From Polynucleobacter meluiroseus (GTDB lineage Bacteria > Pseudomonadota > Gammaproteobacteria > Burkholderiales > Burkholderiaceae): 64,000 nt of DNA. Location of the stretch: the NCBI RefSeq assembly GCF_900205755.1, contig NZ_OANS01000001.1, positions 372,001 through 436,000 of the forward strand. The letters run 5' to 3'. Positions within the stretch are counted from its first letter, which is position 1. Each line of letters opens with the position of its first letter. The position numbers and the translations under genes were made by a program. The notes beneath the pieces were generated by a model that was not told where the DNA came from, did not search any database, and was given only the letters and a program-made list of their open reading frames with translations. Positions 25,688-34,405 of the stretch are shown in pieces.

Positions 25688-26116
25688 ATGAAAACTTGGT
25701 TAATGAAGCGCAATTGCTCGCTCACTCCAAGGCGATTGATTCAGTTTTACGCTGTGTTAGTGGGCTTTTCTCTTGCGGTAGCTATTGGCTTTCTGATTGT
25801 TGGCGTATGGATGGTCCTCATATTTACCTTCATCGAATTAACTGCGGTCACTCTAGGTTTTTTGATTTATTCCCGACATGCGTTGGATTTTGAAGAAATA
25901 AAAATCGATGGCGCGGTGCTAACTATCACTCGATTTATTGGCTCCAAGACAGAGCAATTTCAAATGAATGCCCGCTGGACCACTCTCTCTAAGCCCCCTA
26001 AAAATCCCAAAGTGTTTGTGCTGACCTGCGCCAATCAGGCTATTGAGTTAGGCCAATTTTTGCGACCAGAACAACAACGAAAACTGTTGTCTGAATTACG
26101 GCCCTGGCTAGGGTAG
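25688..26116 (+). CDS. DUF2244 membrane protein
   Basis: A 142-residue protein with the N-terminal 'LMKRNCSLTPRRLIQFYAV' motif of DUF2244, two adjacent membrane helices (about 22-62) and a cytoplasmic beta-rich tail with 'KVFVLTCANQAIELGQFL'. The family often lies near cytochrome oxidase or envelope genes; its role is unknown. Its end overlaps the convergent membrane protein gene by 9 bases. Confidence 0.8.
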   Translation: MKTWLMKRNCSLTPRRLIQFYAVLVGFSLAVAIGFLIVGVWMVLIFTFIELTAVTLGFLIYSRHALDFEEIKIDGAVLTITRFIGSKTEQFQMNARWTTLSKPPKNPKVFVLTCANQAIELGQFLRPEQQRKLLSELRPWLG

Positions 26117-26593
26117 TGATCTAAGCCGCAGGACGACCAAAAACGCCATAAATAGTTGAGTTATGAAGAGTAGTGCTGTGATCAGATTGAGGCTAAGAAA
26201 GTACCCCGCCAAGGGTGATGCCATCACCGGCAAGCCATCGCTTAGCGCAAACTCTCGCAGATAATCCATTCGTGGAATTAAGGCAATGCTGGGGATGGCT
26301 GAGCAAAGTAAGAGGCCCAATAAAGGCGCGCGCACTCTTTTGTAAATAGGTAGCTGCCTTTTAACCAGTAGATTAGCAAACCCCAAAAGAATAAAGCTCA
26401 ACAAGACGGCTAAATACGACATTTTCTGCATGATGATGTGAATCAACATGCCAGCAGCTTGACTGTCATAAATGGCCCAATAAATTACAGCAAATGAAGT
26501 AGCTTGCCCAATTAAGTTACCCAGTAGCAATATAGCTGCGAGGTAAATGAAGCGCATTGTCAGGGTATAGGCGTGGGTTTGAATTTCAACCAT
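26108..26593 (-). CDS. Membrane protein of unknown function, about four helices
   Basis: A protein of about 161 residues with hydrophobic segments near the start ('FIYLAAILLLGNLIGQAT'), the middle ('YLAVLLSFILLGFANLLV' and 'PLLGLLLCSAIPSIALI') and the C-terminus ('LNLITALLFITQLFMAFL'). Weak resemblance to DUF4149-type proteins in layout only. The start is unsure: ATG at 26593 is used; GTG at 26626 and ATG at 26557 are alternatives and none has a clear Shine-Dalgarno. It is divergent from the Rrf2 regulator. Confidence 0.65.
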   Translation of the reverse strand: MVEIQTHAYTLTMRFIYLAAILLLGNLIGQATSFAVIYWAIYDSQAAGMLIHIIMQKMSYLAVLLSFILLGFANLLVKRQLPIYKRVRAPLLGLLLCSAIPSIALIPRMDYLREFALSDGLPVMASPLAGYFLSLNLITALLFITQLFMAFLVVLRLRSLP

Positions 26594-26683
26594 TAAAAAA
26601 TAAGGGTATTGATCATTTCTGGGCACATGTAGGTGGCTTATTTGATATTAATACAAAAGAGCCTTCCAACATATAATTGAATT

Positions 26684-27250
26684 GTGAATATTCCTAAATC
26701 AGTCCACATCGCTATAGATGCTTTGATTGACATTGCACTTAATTCAAGAGCGGGTATCCCTGTCGCCATTCGAGAGGTTGCCAAGCGCCAACAAGTTTCC
26801 TTAAGTTACCTTGAGGAGCTCATTGCAGCCTTAAAATCTGCTAATTTAGTCCAAAGTATTCGCGGCAGAAATGGGGGATATTTATTGGCAGCATTGCCCG
26901 AGCAGATTTCGGTTGGCGATATTATTTTGGCGATCAACCCCATTCGCAAGCGCAAGATCGTGCTGACTAATTTGGCGAAGGACTTGCTGCAATCGCTTGA
27001 GGACTACCTGAAAGAATGTGTTGCCAATGTCGCACAGGCTCAAGCCACTGAATACTGCTTAAATAGTTTGCAAAACCTAAAGCTGGGGTCACTTTATGAG
27101 TGCTATTCTGAATCAGTCAATAAGCTCACGGTGAAACCAAAACTTGATGTGCAGCAGGTATATCTCATTAAACATGAACCTCAAAAACATGAATTGCCTA
27201 CTGGGCCTAATTCTGTCTTTAGCTTCGGCCAGTACTTACTCAAAAACTAA
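26684..27250 (+). CDS. Rrf2-family transcriptional regulator without IscR cysteine triad
   Basis: A 188-residue regulator with a GTG start. The N-terminal winged helix shows 'VAIREVAKRQQVSLSYLEEL' and the wing 'VQSIRGRNGGYLLAALPEQI', as in Rrf2/IscR proteins. The Fe-S ligands of IscR (three Cys near residues 92-104) are missing; the Cys here are at about 112, 125 and 140, so a cluster, if any, is bound differently. The C-terminal 55 residues are unlike IscR. It lies beside the HNH and photolyase genes. Confidence 0.82.
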   Translation: MNIPKSVHIAIDALIDIALNSRAGIPVAIREVAKRQQVSLSYLEELIAALKSANLVQSIRGRNGGYLLAALPEQISVGDIILAINPIRKRKIVLTNLAKDLLQSLEDYLKECVANVAQAQATEYCLNSLQNLKLGSLYECYSESVNKLTVKPKLDVQQVYLIKHEPQKHELPTGPNSVFSFGQYLLKN

Positions 27251-27258
27251 AAACTTTT

Positions 27259-27600
27259 TTATTTAATGCGGAGACTTTTGGAGGTACGCTGATAAAAGTC
27301 ATCCGACTTAGTTTGCACCCAGGCAATAAATTTCTGCATATCAGGATGTTCTTTAAGTGACTGGGCTGTATTTAAGCGCCGAGCTAACTCAGTTTCGTTA
27401 AATAGGGCATGAATTTGCCGGTGGCAAATCCGATGGAGGTAGGCAGTAGACTTCCCACCCTTAGACTTAGGAATTAAATGGTGGGCGTCCTTTTGCTCGT
27501 CAGGAATGACTCTATCGCAGATAGGGCATACCAAATCTTGAATAGTCACTATCCAGCGTGGTTCAGCCTGCGTCAACTTTCTCCGAATTTTGCCGATCAT
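27259..27600 (-). CDS. HNH endonuclease-type protein
   Basis: A 113-residue HNH protein. 'CPICDRVIPDEQKDAHHLIP' and 'CHRQIHALF' supply a zinc knuckle (Cys-x2-Cys plus Cys) and the catalytic HH...H site. It resembles small stand-alone YisB-like HNH proteins found in many free-living bacteria. It lies tail to tail with the Rrf2 gene and divergent from the DUF2805/photolyase operon. A role in repair or nuclease defence is open. Confidence 0.8.
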   Translation of the reverse strand: MIGKIRRKLTQAEPRWIVTIQDLVCPICDRVIPDEQKDAHHLIPKSKGGKSTAYLHRICHRQIHALFNETELARRLNTAQSLKEHPDMQKFIAWVQTKSDDFYQRTSKSLRIK

Positions 27601-27624
27601 TTTTTGAGCTAGGGTTGGGTGTAG

Positions 27625-27654
27625 CTAGTTTAGTAAATAAGTCTTAAACTTGCT
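27625..27654 (+). promoter_or_regulatory. Shared 30-bp promoter/operator element, copy A (photolyase operon)
   Basis: Bases 27625-27654 match 35531-35560 at 27 of 30 positions, including an unbroken AATAAGTCTTAAACTTG. Outer arms CTAGTTTA and TAAACTTG form a 7-of-8 inverted repeat. The element ends two bases before the GTG start of the DUF2805 gene, the same distance as copy B from its ATG. No Shine-Dalgarno fits between, so transcription may begin at or near the start codon (leaderless mRNA). The regulator or sigma factor is unknown. Confidence 0.75.
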
Positions 27655-27656
27655 CG

Positions 27657-27926
27657 GTGCCAACATCTTTATTACACAGCCTGTCCCCGTCGGAACTTTC
27701 TCGCTTAATCGAAATGGCCTGGGAGGATCGAACCCCCTTCGATGCGATTAAACAAAGCTTCGGACTAACGGAGTCCCAAGTCATTGTCATCATGCGAGCG
27801 GAGTTAAAGCGCGGCTCATTTGAATTATGGCGCAAGCGCGTTACAGGCAGAGCTACCAAACATGCTGGCTTGCGTAGCAAAGAGGTGACTCGTGCCTACT
27901 GCCCAACACAATACAAAAATAAATGA
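27657..27926 (+). CDS. DUF2805 / TIGR03643 family protein
   Basis: An 89-residue protein. 'LIEMAWEDRTPFDAIKQSFG' followed by 'VIVIMRAELKRGSFELWRKR' is the TIGR03643 signature; it looks like a compact helix-turn-helix-type fold. Genes of this family often accompany Fe-S cryptochrome/photolyases. The GTG at 27657 is the only usable start: an in-frame TAA lies 12 bases before it. It overlaps the photolyase gene by 4 bases (ATGA), so translation is coupled. Confidence 0.85.
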   Translation: MPTSLLHSLSPSELSRLIEMAWEDRTPFDAIKQSFGLTESQVIVIMRAELKRGSFELWRKRVTGRATKHAGLRSKEVTRAYCPTQYKNK

Positions 27927-29458
27927 GTAAACCCAAAAAACTGATCTTGATCCTGGGCGATCAGCTCGATCTTCAGAGCTCGGCTTTGAGTGGGTTTGAT
28001 GCCAAAGTGGATCAGATCATCATGATTGAGTCTGCCCATGAAGCAAATTACGTTTGGTCTCATAAGGCCAGAATTGCCTTATTTTTGTCGGCCATGCGTC
28101 ACTTTGCTAAGGCATTAGAGGATCTAAAGTACCCGCTGACTTACGTCAAAGAATCAACCGAGTCCTTAGTAGATGAGTTACGCAAGCATGTATTGAAAAA
28201 GAAAATCACGCACTTGATCTGTGTGGAGCCTGGCGAATGGCGCCTAAAACAGGCGATAGAAACTCTGGCTACTGATTTGGATTTGAGTCTAGATATGCGC
28301 GAGGATGAGCACTTCTTTTGCTCACGTCAGACCTTCCTAGATTGGACTGCTAATAAGAAAGAATTAAGACTCGAGTATTTTTATCGGCTCATGCGCAAGA
28401 CCTACGGGATTTTAGTAGACGCTGAAGGCAATCCCGAAGGTGGTCAGTGGAATTTTGATCGCGATAATCGCAAGCCCTATCCCAAGAAGGGTCCGGGCAT
28501 TATTGAACCGCCAGCAGCATTTGAACCTGATGAGCTTACTCAAGAGGTATTGGCCTATGTTGGCAAGACTTACCACTCGCACCCAGGCTCTTTAGAACAC
28601 TTTCAATGGGCAGTGACCCGAAAACACGCTTTGGAGGCACTTCATTATTTTATGGAATATCGCCTGCGCAACTTCGGTATTTATGAAGATGCAATGTGGA
28701 CAGAAACCCCCTTTGGTTGGCACTCCATGCTGTCGAGTGCCCTGAACCTTAAATTACTCAATCCACGCGAGGTTATTGACGCAGCGCTGGTGTCTTGGAA
28801 AAAACATGATTTAGATTTATCCACGGTCGAAGGCTTTATTCGGCAAATACTGGGTTGGAGAGAATTTGTACGTGGCATGTATTACCTAGACATGCCACAG
28901 ATGGCGCAAGATAATTATTATCGCCATGAACGCGCCTTACCAAAATGGTACTGGACCGGAAATACAAAAATGGCTTGCATGAAAGACGCCATAGGTCAGA
29001 CTTTGAAGTATGGCTACGCACATCATATTCAGCGCCTGATGGTTACTGGAAACTTTGCGCTTCTCGCTGAAATTTTGCCAAGCGAGGTATGTGATTGGTA
29101 TTTGGCTGTGTATATAGATGCGATTGAATGGGTAGAGCTACCGAATACAGCTGGAATGGCACTATTTGCGAGCGGCGGACGCTTCACTAGCAAGCCTTAT
29201 GTGGCAAGCGGGGCATACATTAAGCGGATGAGTAACTACTGCAACTCCTGCCAATATAAGCCGGATATTCGCTTTGGTGAAACGGCCTGTCCAATCACTA
29301 CGCTATATTGGAATTTTTTAATGAAGCACCGCACACAATTTGATGCCAATCCCCGAACCCGTTTAATGACAGCTAATTTGAATAAAATTAGCGCTGAGGA
29401 TCAAACCGCTATTGCCTTACATGCACAGGCTATTTTTCAGCACATCGAAGAAATTTAA
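27923..29458 (+). CDS. Fe-S bacterial cryptochrome/photolyase (FeS-BCP, PhrB-like (6-4) photolyase)
   Basis: A 511-residue flavoprotein. The N-terminal '[13 protein letters not shown]' and '[16 protein letters not shown]' are typical of the antenna-binding domain of this class; the C-terminal domain has the FAD site and '[20 protein letters not shown]'. Four Cys at residues 352, 440, 443 and 456 match the [4Fe-4S] ligands of Agrobacterium PhrB (350, 438, 441, 454) with a shift of two. Relatives repair (6-4) photoproducts with blue light. It sits between DUF2805 and DUF2256 genes. Confidence 0.93.
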   Translation: MSKPKKLILILGDQLDLQSSALSGFDAKVDQIIMIESAHEANYVWSHKARIALFLSAMRHFAKALEDLKYPLTYVKESTESLVDELRKHVLKKKITHLICVEPGEWRLKQAIETLATDLDLSLDMREDEHFFCSRQTFLDWTANKKELRLEYFYRLMRKTYGILVDAEGNPEGGQWNFDRDNRKPYPKKGPGIIEPPAAFEPDELTQEVLAYVGKTYHSHPGSLEHFQWAVTRKHALEALHYFMEYRLRNFGIYEDAMWTETPFGWHSMLSSALNLKLLNPREVIDAALVSWKKHDLDLSTVEGFIRQILGWREFVRGMYYLDMPQMAQDNYYRHERALPKWYWTGNTKMACMKDAIGQTLKYGYAHHIQRLMVTGNFALLAEILPSEVCDWYLAVYIDAIEWVELPNTAGMALFASGGRFTSKPYVASGAYIKRMSNYCNSCQYKPDIRFGETACPITTLYWNFLMKHRTQFDANPRTRLMTANLNKISAEDQTAIALHAQAIFQHIEEI

Positions 29459-29469
29459 GGGAGGGCTTT

Positions 29470-29622
29470 ATGGCTAGCAGTTTTAAAGGCAATAAAAGTT
29501 TCTTACCAAGTAAAATTTGCGTTGTGTGTAAAAAAGAAATGACTTGGAGAAAGTCATGGGAAAAAAATTGGGAGTCCGTGAAGTACTGCTCCGATGCTTG
29601 CAGAAAAAAGAAGCAAGCCTAA
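29470..29622 (+). CDS. DUF2256 zinc-ribbon-like small protein
   Basis: A 50-residue protein with '[20 protein letters not shown]' and '[15 protein letters not shown]', the full DUF2256 pattern: two Cys pairs, probably binding zinc, between basic stretches. It starts 11 bases after the photolyase stop with the SD-like GGGAGGG, so it is the third gene of that operon. The family regularly travels with photolyase/cryptochrome genes; its role is unknown. Confidence 0.85.
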   Translation: MASSFKGNKSFLPSKICVVCKKEMTWRKSWEKNWESVKYCSDACRKKKQA

Positions 29623-29655
29623 ACAGTCCGCCAAATCAAACTTAGTAAAACTGGC

Positions 29656-30225
29656 TTACTGTCTTGAAGCCTCAATCACAATATTCAGCGCTACCTCATC
29701 TCCAACAAAAGGAGTGTACTTGCCCATATTAAAATCTGAGCGCTTTAATTTTGCAGTAGCATTTGCTCCACAAGTATAGGCAAAGGTAATCAAGTTGCGT
29801 GCGCAAGCAAATTTAGCAACGTCAACGGTGATGGGCTTGGTGATGCCTTTAATTGTAAGTTCACCTTGGATGGTGGATATTCCATCAACGTTGAAGGCAA
29901 TATTGTCAGATTTAAAGGTGGCGGTTGGAAACGTTTCTGTTGCAAAGAAATCTTCCTCCTGAATGCGCTGATTAAACGTAACTGAACCCGTACTAATCGA
30001 TTTTGTATCAATGATGATGTCTACTTTCCCGCCGCTCTTATCTTCATTTAATGAGATGGTGCCGGTAACGTGATCAAAACGACTTGTTTGAACAGAGTAG
30101 CTCAAGTGTTGATAGCTCAAGCTCACAAAAGTATGTTCTGGGTCGGCGGCAAACACTTCCACGGTCTGAGCTAAGGCAGAAAGACTGCCGATCATTAATA
30201 AGAAACCTAGGAGCTTGATTTTCAC
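29656..30225 (-). CDS. YceI-family periplasmic lipid-binding-like protein
   Basis: A 189-residue secreted protein with a Sec signal peptide (core 'LLGFLLMIGSLSALAQ') and a lipocalin-like beta-barrel: 'DPEHTFVSLSYQHLSYSVQ', 'SRFDHVTGTI', 'IQEEDFFATETFPTATF' and 'LTIKGITKPITVDV' are YceI signatures. Members bind isoprenoids such as polyprenyl chains or quinones; many are induced by base or oxidative stress. It follows the tRNA-Cys gene by 21 bases on the same strand. Confidence 0.9.
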   Translation of the reverse strand: MKIKLLGFLLMIGSLSALAQTVEVFAADPEHTFVSLSYQHLSYSVQTSRFDHVTGTISLNEDKSGGKVDIIIDTKSISTGSVTFNQRIQEEDFFATETFPTATFKSDNIAFNVDGISTIQGELTIKGITKPITVDVAKFACARNLITFAYTCGANATAKLKRSDFNMGKYTPFVGDEVALNIVIEASRQ

Positions 30226-30246
30226 ATTTGTGCTCTCAATAGTAAA

Positions 30247-30321
30247 TGGAGGCGGAAGCCTAGAATCGAACTAGGGTAATAAGATTTGCAATCTCACGCA
30301 TAACCACTCTGCCATTCCGCC
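30247..30321 (-). tRNA. tRNA-Cys (anticodon GCA)
   Basis: Reading the minus strand, a 75-base cloverleaf ends in an encoded CCA (30247-30249). The acceptor stem is GGCGGAA/TTCCGCC with U73, the Cys-specific discriminator base. The anticodon loop is TTGCAAA (anticodon GCA) on a 5-bp stem; the T arm is CCTAG-TTCGATT-CTAGG. All canonical positions are present. It lies upstream of yceI. Confidence 0.95.
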
Positions 30322-30353
30322 AAAACCTTTTTGTGATTTCTAATTTCGGTGCA

Positions 30354-31400
30354 TTAGCTCAAGCTATGCATATCAATGACAAAGCGATATTTAACATCGC
30401 TTTTTAACATCCGCTCGTAAGCATGATTGATTTCATCCATCTTAATGAGCTCAATGTCTGAAACGATTTGATGCTTCCCGCAAAAATCAAGCATTTCTTG
30501 GGTTTCTTTAATTCCGCCAACCAATGAGCCAGCCACACTTTTTCTACCGAAAATGAGCGGTCCTGTATTTAGCTCTGCCACAGGTCCAACGCAACCCACG
30601 ATACACATGGTGCCATCTACCTTTAAAAGATTCATGTATTGGTTATAGTCATGAGGTACTGGAATGGTGTTTAGCAAAAAATCAAATTGATTTGCCATGG
30701 CAGCAACTGCTTCCGTATCGGTAGAGATCAGCACTTCATCGGCACCCAGCCTCATGGCGTCGGCTGCTTTATTTTTGGAGGTCGTGATCATGACAGTTTT
30801 TGCGCCCATAGCATGCGATAGCTTCACACCCATGTGACCTAGACCCCCTAGGCCAATGATGCCAACCGTCATGCCAGGCTTTACACCCCAATGCATCAGA
30901 GGGGAGTAGGTGGTGATGCCTGCGCAAAGTAAAGGCGCGGCACCAGCCGGATCAAGACCGGAAGGCAGCGTGAGTACAAAATGCTCATCGACCACAATAT
31001 CTTTTGAATATCCGCCGTAAGTAAAGCCACCGGGATCCTTAGAGGGGCTTCCATAAGTTGCGGTAAAGCCATTAAGGCAGTATTGCTCTAAATCTGCTTT
31101 GCAAGATGAGCAAGTGTGGCAAGAATTCACGAAGCAGCCAACAGCAACTTGCTGGCCTAGCTTCAGGTGATGTACTGAAGACCCAAGGGCAGTTACTTTG
31201 CCAACGATCTCATGACCTGGAACGACGGGATAGTTCGTCATACCCCAATCATTTTTTGCATAGTGAATGTCGGTGTGGCAAACGCCGCAATATTCAATCG
31301 CAATCTGCACATCCTTAGGACCGACATCCCTGCGCTCAATTTTGAGGGGAGCTAAGGGTGACGCGGCTGATTGAGCAGCATAACTGGAAGTGGATGACAT
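30354..31400 (-). CDS. Zinc-dependent NADP(H) alcohol dehydrogenase (YahK/cinnamyl-alcohol type)
   Basis: A 348-residue medium-chain dehydrogenase. Catalytic zinc ligands are in 'YCGVCHTDIHYAKNDWG' and 'VPGHEIVGKV'; the structural zinc lobe is 'CHTCSSCKADLEQYC'; the cofactor fold is 'GIIGLGGLGHMGVKLSHAMG'. These enzymes reduce a wide range of aldehydes with NADPH. The start is ATG at 31400, because GGAG (31407-31410) sits six bases before it; the ATG at 31406 is too close to that SD. Monocistronic. Confidence 0.92.
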   Translation of the reverse strand: MSSTSSYAAQSAASPLAPLKIERRDVGPKDVQIAIEYCGVCHTDIHYAKNDWGMTNYPVVPGHEIVGKVTALGSSVHHLKLGQQVAVGCFVNSCHTCSSCKADLEQYCLNGFTATYGSPSKDPGGFTYGGYSKDIVVDEHFVLTLPSGLDPAGAAPLLCAGITTYSPLMHWGVKPGMTVGIIGLGGLGHMGVKLSHAMGAKTVMITTSKNKAADAMRLGADEVLISTDTEAVAAMANQFDFLLNTIPVPHDYNQYMNLLKVDGTMCIVGCVGPVAELNTGPLIFGRKSVAGSLVGGIKETQEMLDFCGKHQIVSDIELIKMDEINHAYERMLKSDVKYRFVIDMHSLS

Positions 31401-31553
31401 TTTCATCTCCTAATAAGGTTGGCCCATGCTAAACCATGAGTATGAATTTTTTATTGCAAGAACCCGCAAAAAGCAATGCACCGCGCGGAGAGGAGTTGGC
31501 GGAGCATTATTGCACTTTTGACAATACTCTTTAAATTAGAACTTGCAGTGTTT

Positions 31554-32729
31554 TTATTCTGTCAAATAGAAGAGAAACACCAAGGCTGGAAAAGCGCAGC
31601 CAATCCACGTAACTAAATTCCACCCGCCAGTAAGATACGCGATGCTGGCAATTGCCGAACCGACTGCACCACCTGCAAAGAAAATAGCCATGTACAGGGC
31701 ATTTAAGCGACTGCGAATTTCTGGGCCGAGTGAATAGATTGCACGCTGCCCAAGGACAACATTACCCTGCACGCCAAAATCCAGCAGCACTCCAGCGATG
31801 ACAAGGGCAGTTAAAGATCCTGCACCACCAAGCTTGGCTAAGAAGAAGGCAAGGAAAACTACCCCTATGGCTACTCCAGTGGCGATTTTGGTATAGCCTT
31901 TATCTGCTAAACGCCCAGCAATTGGGGCGGCTAAGACACCTAAAGCACCTGCCAAAGCAAAAAGGGCGATACCTCGTTGCGATAGATTAAATTCAGGACC
32001 AGACAGCAAAATAGGTACAGTGGTCCAAAAGAGGGTGAAGGAGGCAAACAGCGCCGCTTGATAGAGCGCGCGTCGCCGCAAAATTGGCGTATCCCTTAGC
32101 AAAGGTAAGAGGGAGGCAATTAATGAAAAGTAATGATGATGAGATTGAGGTTTACGAGCGGGCAGCAAAAACCACAAGAGGAGGGTAAGCATCATTAAAA
32201 GGCTAGCCGATACCCCGAAAACGGCGCGCCAACCAAATGTGTACGCAATGAGACTCGCTAGCGGCCTAGATAGCATGATTCCCAATAGCAAGCCGCTCAT
32301 GATATTTCCTACCGTACGCCCACGATTTTTTTCTGGGGAAATATGCGCGGCAATGGGAATCAGCATTTGCACTGCCACCGAACCAACCCCAATCAATAGT
32401 GAGCCCAAGAGAAACCAAGCGGCATTTGGCGCCAGACCAGTCATGAAGAGGGCGAGAATTGCGCCGCACAACGTCATGAGAATCAACCGACGGTTTTCAA
32501 CAAGATCTCCTAGGGGCACCAATAAGATTAATCCAGCGCAATAGCCCAGTTGAGTGAGAGTCACAATCATGCTGGCGAGGGAGTCGCTTAAACCAATTTC
32601 GGGAGCGATTAGACCGATGAGCGGCTGGGAATAATAGAGATTCGCAACGATTAATCCACACGAGCACGCGAACAGAAAAACCATCCATCTAGGCATGTGG
32701 GTCGTCGTTGGGGTGTGATGCAGGCTCAT
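31554..32729 (-). CDS. MFS transporter (12-TM efflux type)
   Basis: A 391-residue protein with about 12 helices. 'LIVANLYYSQPLIGLIAPEI' near the N-terminus and 'LGYCAGLILLVPLGDLVENR' (motif A) are typical of a widespread group of putative arabinose/drug exporters; 'GSVAVQMLIPIAAHISPEKNRGRTVGN' region (about 117-143) is its TM4-5 part. No neighbour suggests a substrate. Confidence 0.85.
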   Translation of the reverse strand: MSLHHTPTTTHMPRWMVFLFACSCGLIVANLYYSQPLIGLIAPEIGLSDSLASMIVTLTQLGYCAGLILLVPLGDLVENRRLILMTLCGAILALFMTGLAPNAAWFLLGSLLIGVGSVAVQMLIPIAAHISPEKNRGRTVGNIMSGLLLGIMLSRPLASLIAYTFGWRAVFGVSASLLMMLTLLLWFLLPARKPQSHHHYFSLIASLLPLLRDTPILRRRALYQAALFASFTLFWTTVPILLSGPEFNLSQRGIALFALAGALGVLAAPIAGRLADKGYTKIATGVAIGVVFLAFFLAKLGGAGSLTALVIAGVLLDFGVQGNVVLGQRAIYSLGPEIRSRLNALYMAIFFAGGAVGSAIASIAYLTGGWNLVTWIGCAFPALVFLFYLTE

Positions 32730-32836
32730 AAAAAGTAATCGTGTGAATGGCTATGTTGCTCAGTTCGTCAGGTAGAATTTAAACATAGTAATTTTTTTGA
32801 ATCATTAATTTCTTTTCTTTGAAAACTGATCCCAGA

Positions 32837-33463
32837 ATGAAAAAATCTTTAGCCTTCGTTTTCTCAGCCATATTGATGCTCTGCCTTCTTCAAGGCTGTC
32901 AAAGCACTGGCAAGGATGGCAAGCCCTTAACAGGCACTCAGATTAATCAGCAGCGGACTGCTACTCTGCAAATGGCTACCACCGGATTGGATGCCTTAAT
33001 TAAGCAAAACCCGAAGATTCAAAAAGAGATTGATGATGCGCCAGGCTATGCGGTATTTAGCGCTAAAAACTACAACATCGTTCTTTTAGTAGTGGCTCGT
33101 GGTGAAGGAGTTTTATACGATAAGCGTCGTAAAGAGCCGGTTTTTATGGAGGCTATGAAAACAGGTGAGGGCGTGGGAGTCGGTTATCAGAATCAATACC
33201 AGATCATTATCTTCAAGACTACCTCTGCGATCGACCAATTTTTACTGACATCGATTGGTGGGCAGCAAGGGGGTATCGATGTGGATGCAAACTTCTCCGC
33301 AGGACCTGGCGGAACTGTGCGCTCCTTTAATCCAAATATTACAATTTACACGGTTGGTATATCTGGATATGACTTGCAAGCCAATTATGGGGGCACGCTT
33401 TATTACGTTGATGAACAACTCAACGACGCTGCTACTCTGAATAGCCTACCTAAAAAGCAATAA
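32837..33463 (+). CDS. YSC84/Ysc84-like lipoprotein (lipid-binding SYLF domain)
   Basis: A 208-residue lipoprotein with lipobox 'LLQGC' (Cys at about 21). The mature part matches the SYLF/YSC84 family, known to bind phosphoinositides in eukaryotes: 'DDAPGYAVFSAKNYNIVLLV', 'GEGVGVGYQNQYQIIIFKT' and 'GPGGTVRSFNPNITIYTVG' in order. The ATG at 32837 is chosen because the upstream TTG at 32819 would spoil the signal. Role in bacteria unknown, probably outer-membrane lipid related. Confidence 0.82.
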   Translation: MKKSLAFVFSAILMLCLLQGCQSTGKDGKPLTGTQINQQRTATLQMATTGLDALIKQNPKIQKEIDDAPGYAVFSAKNYNIVLLVVARGEGVLYDKRRKEPVFMEAMKTGEGVGVGYQNQYQIIIFKTTSAIDQFLLTSIGGQQGGIDVDANFSAGPGGTVRSFNPNITIYTVGISGYDLQANYGGTLYYVDEQLNDAATLNSLPKKQ

Positions 33464-33483
33464 TTTATTTTCAGTCGCTCGCC

Positions 33484-34395
33484 TCACGGCTTGCGCCTTA
33501 GTAACCCTTGAAACCTTGCGGCGGTTTCAATAGTCTGCAAATGGATGTCTACGGTTGCTAATATTTCTTTGCCGTAACCGCCGGCCATCGAGAATGCGAT
33601 GGGAACTTGCCGATCAAACCCATATTGAAAAATCGCCTCATCTCGGCAGCGCATGCCTTCCTTACTAAGATTGAGTCGACCTAGTCGGTCGTCTTCGTGG
33701 GGATCTGCACCGGCTAAGTAAATAATGGCATTGGGTTTAAAGCGGTCGTCAATTTGATCCAAGGCCCCGTTCAAGGCTTTTAAATATGTCTGATCATCAC
33801 ATCTGTCTAGTAGCCCAATATCTAAATCACTGCGCTCCTTATCAAAGGGAAAATTATTTTCGCCATGTAGGGAGCAGGTAAAAATAGAAGCATCATTTAT
33901 TAATATGCTGGCAGTACCATTTCCTTGATGTACATCCAAATCAATAATTGCAATACGGAAATGGGGGCTCACTTCTTTTTGTAAAGTCCGAGCCGCAATA
34001 ACCGAGTCATTAAAGACGCAGAAACCGCTTCCCCGCGCACGATAAGCGTGATGCGTGCCACCAGCAAGATTTGCAGCCAGCCCGTCATGAAGGGCTGCCT
34101 GAGCTGCGGCTAGGGTCGCACCAGCAGATCTGCGTGAGCGCTCGACCATTTGCTCGCTCCACGGGAAGCCAATATCCTTTTGCTCTTGTGCGCTGAGCTT
34201 ACCCTGAATTACTTTTATCAAATACGCTGGGTCGTGGGCATACAAGATTTGTGTGTCGGTGGCCGCAGGCGCTTCCACCAATTGAACTTCTTCCAAAGCC
34301 TCAACTGCATTTCTTAGGAGAGCATATTTCTCCATGGGGAAGCGATGCCCCGTTGGTAAAGGTAGTACAAAATGATCGCTATAAAAAGCCTTCAA
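33484..34395 (-). CDS. Histone deacetylase-like amidohydrolase (class II-like)
   Basis: A 303-residue zinc amidohydrolase of the HDAC/AcuC/APAH superfamily. The zinc ligands are the Asp and His of 'IIDLDVHQGNGTA' and the Asp of 'YLAGADPHEDDRLG'; 'LAGGTHHAYRARGSGFCVFN' holds the catalytic His pair and 'SMAGGYG' the transition-state side (Tyr). Substrates may be acetylated polyamines or proteins. It is the last gene of the SDR-DUF2237-HDAC unit, 10 bases after DUF2237. Confidence 0.9.
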   Translation of the reverse strand: MKAFYSDHFVLPLPTGHRFPMEKYALLRNAVEALEEVQLVEAPAATDTQILYAHDPAYLIKVIQGKLSAQEQKDIGFPWSEQMVERSRRSAGATLAAAQAALHDGLAANLAGGTHHAYRARGSGFCVFNDSVIAARTLQKEVSPHFRIAIIDLDVHQGNGTASILINDASIFTCSLHGENNFPFDKERSDLDIGLLDRCDDQTYLKALNGALDQIDDRFKPNAIIYLAGADPHEDDRLGRLNLSKEGMRCRDEAIFQYGFDRQVPIAFSMAGGYGKEILATVDIHLQTIETAARFQGLLRRKP

Positions 34396-34405
34396 ACAAG
34401 CACCC

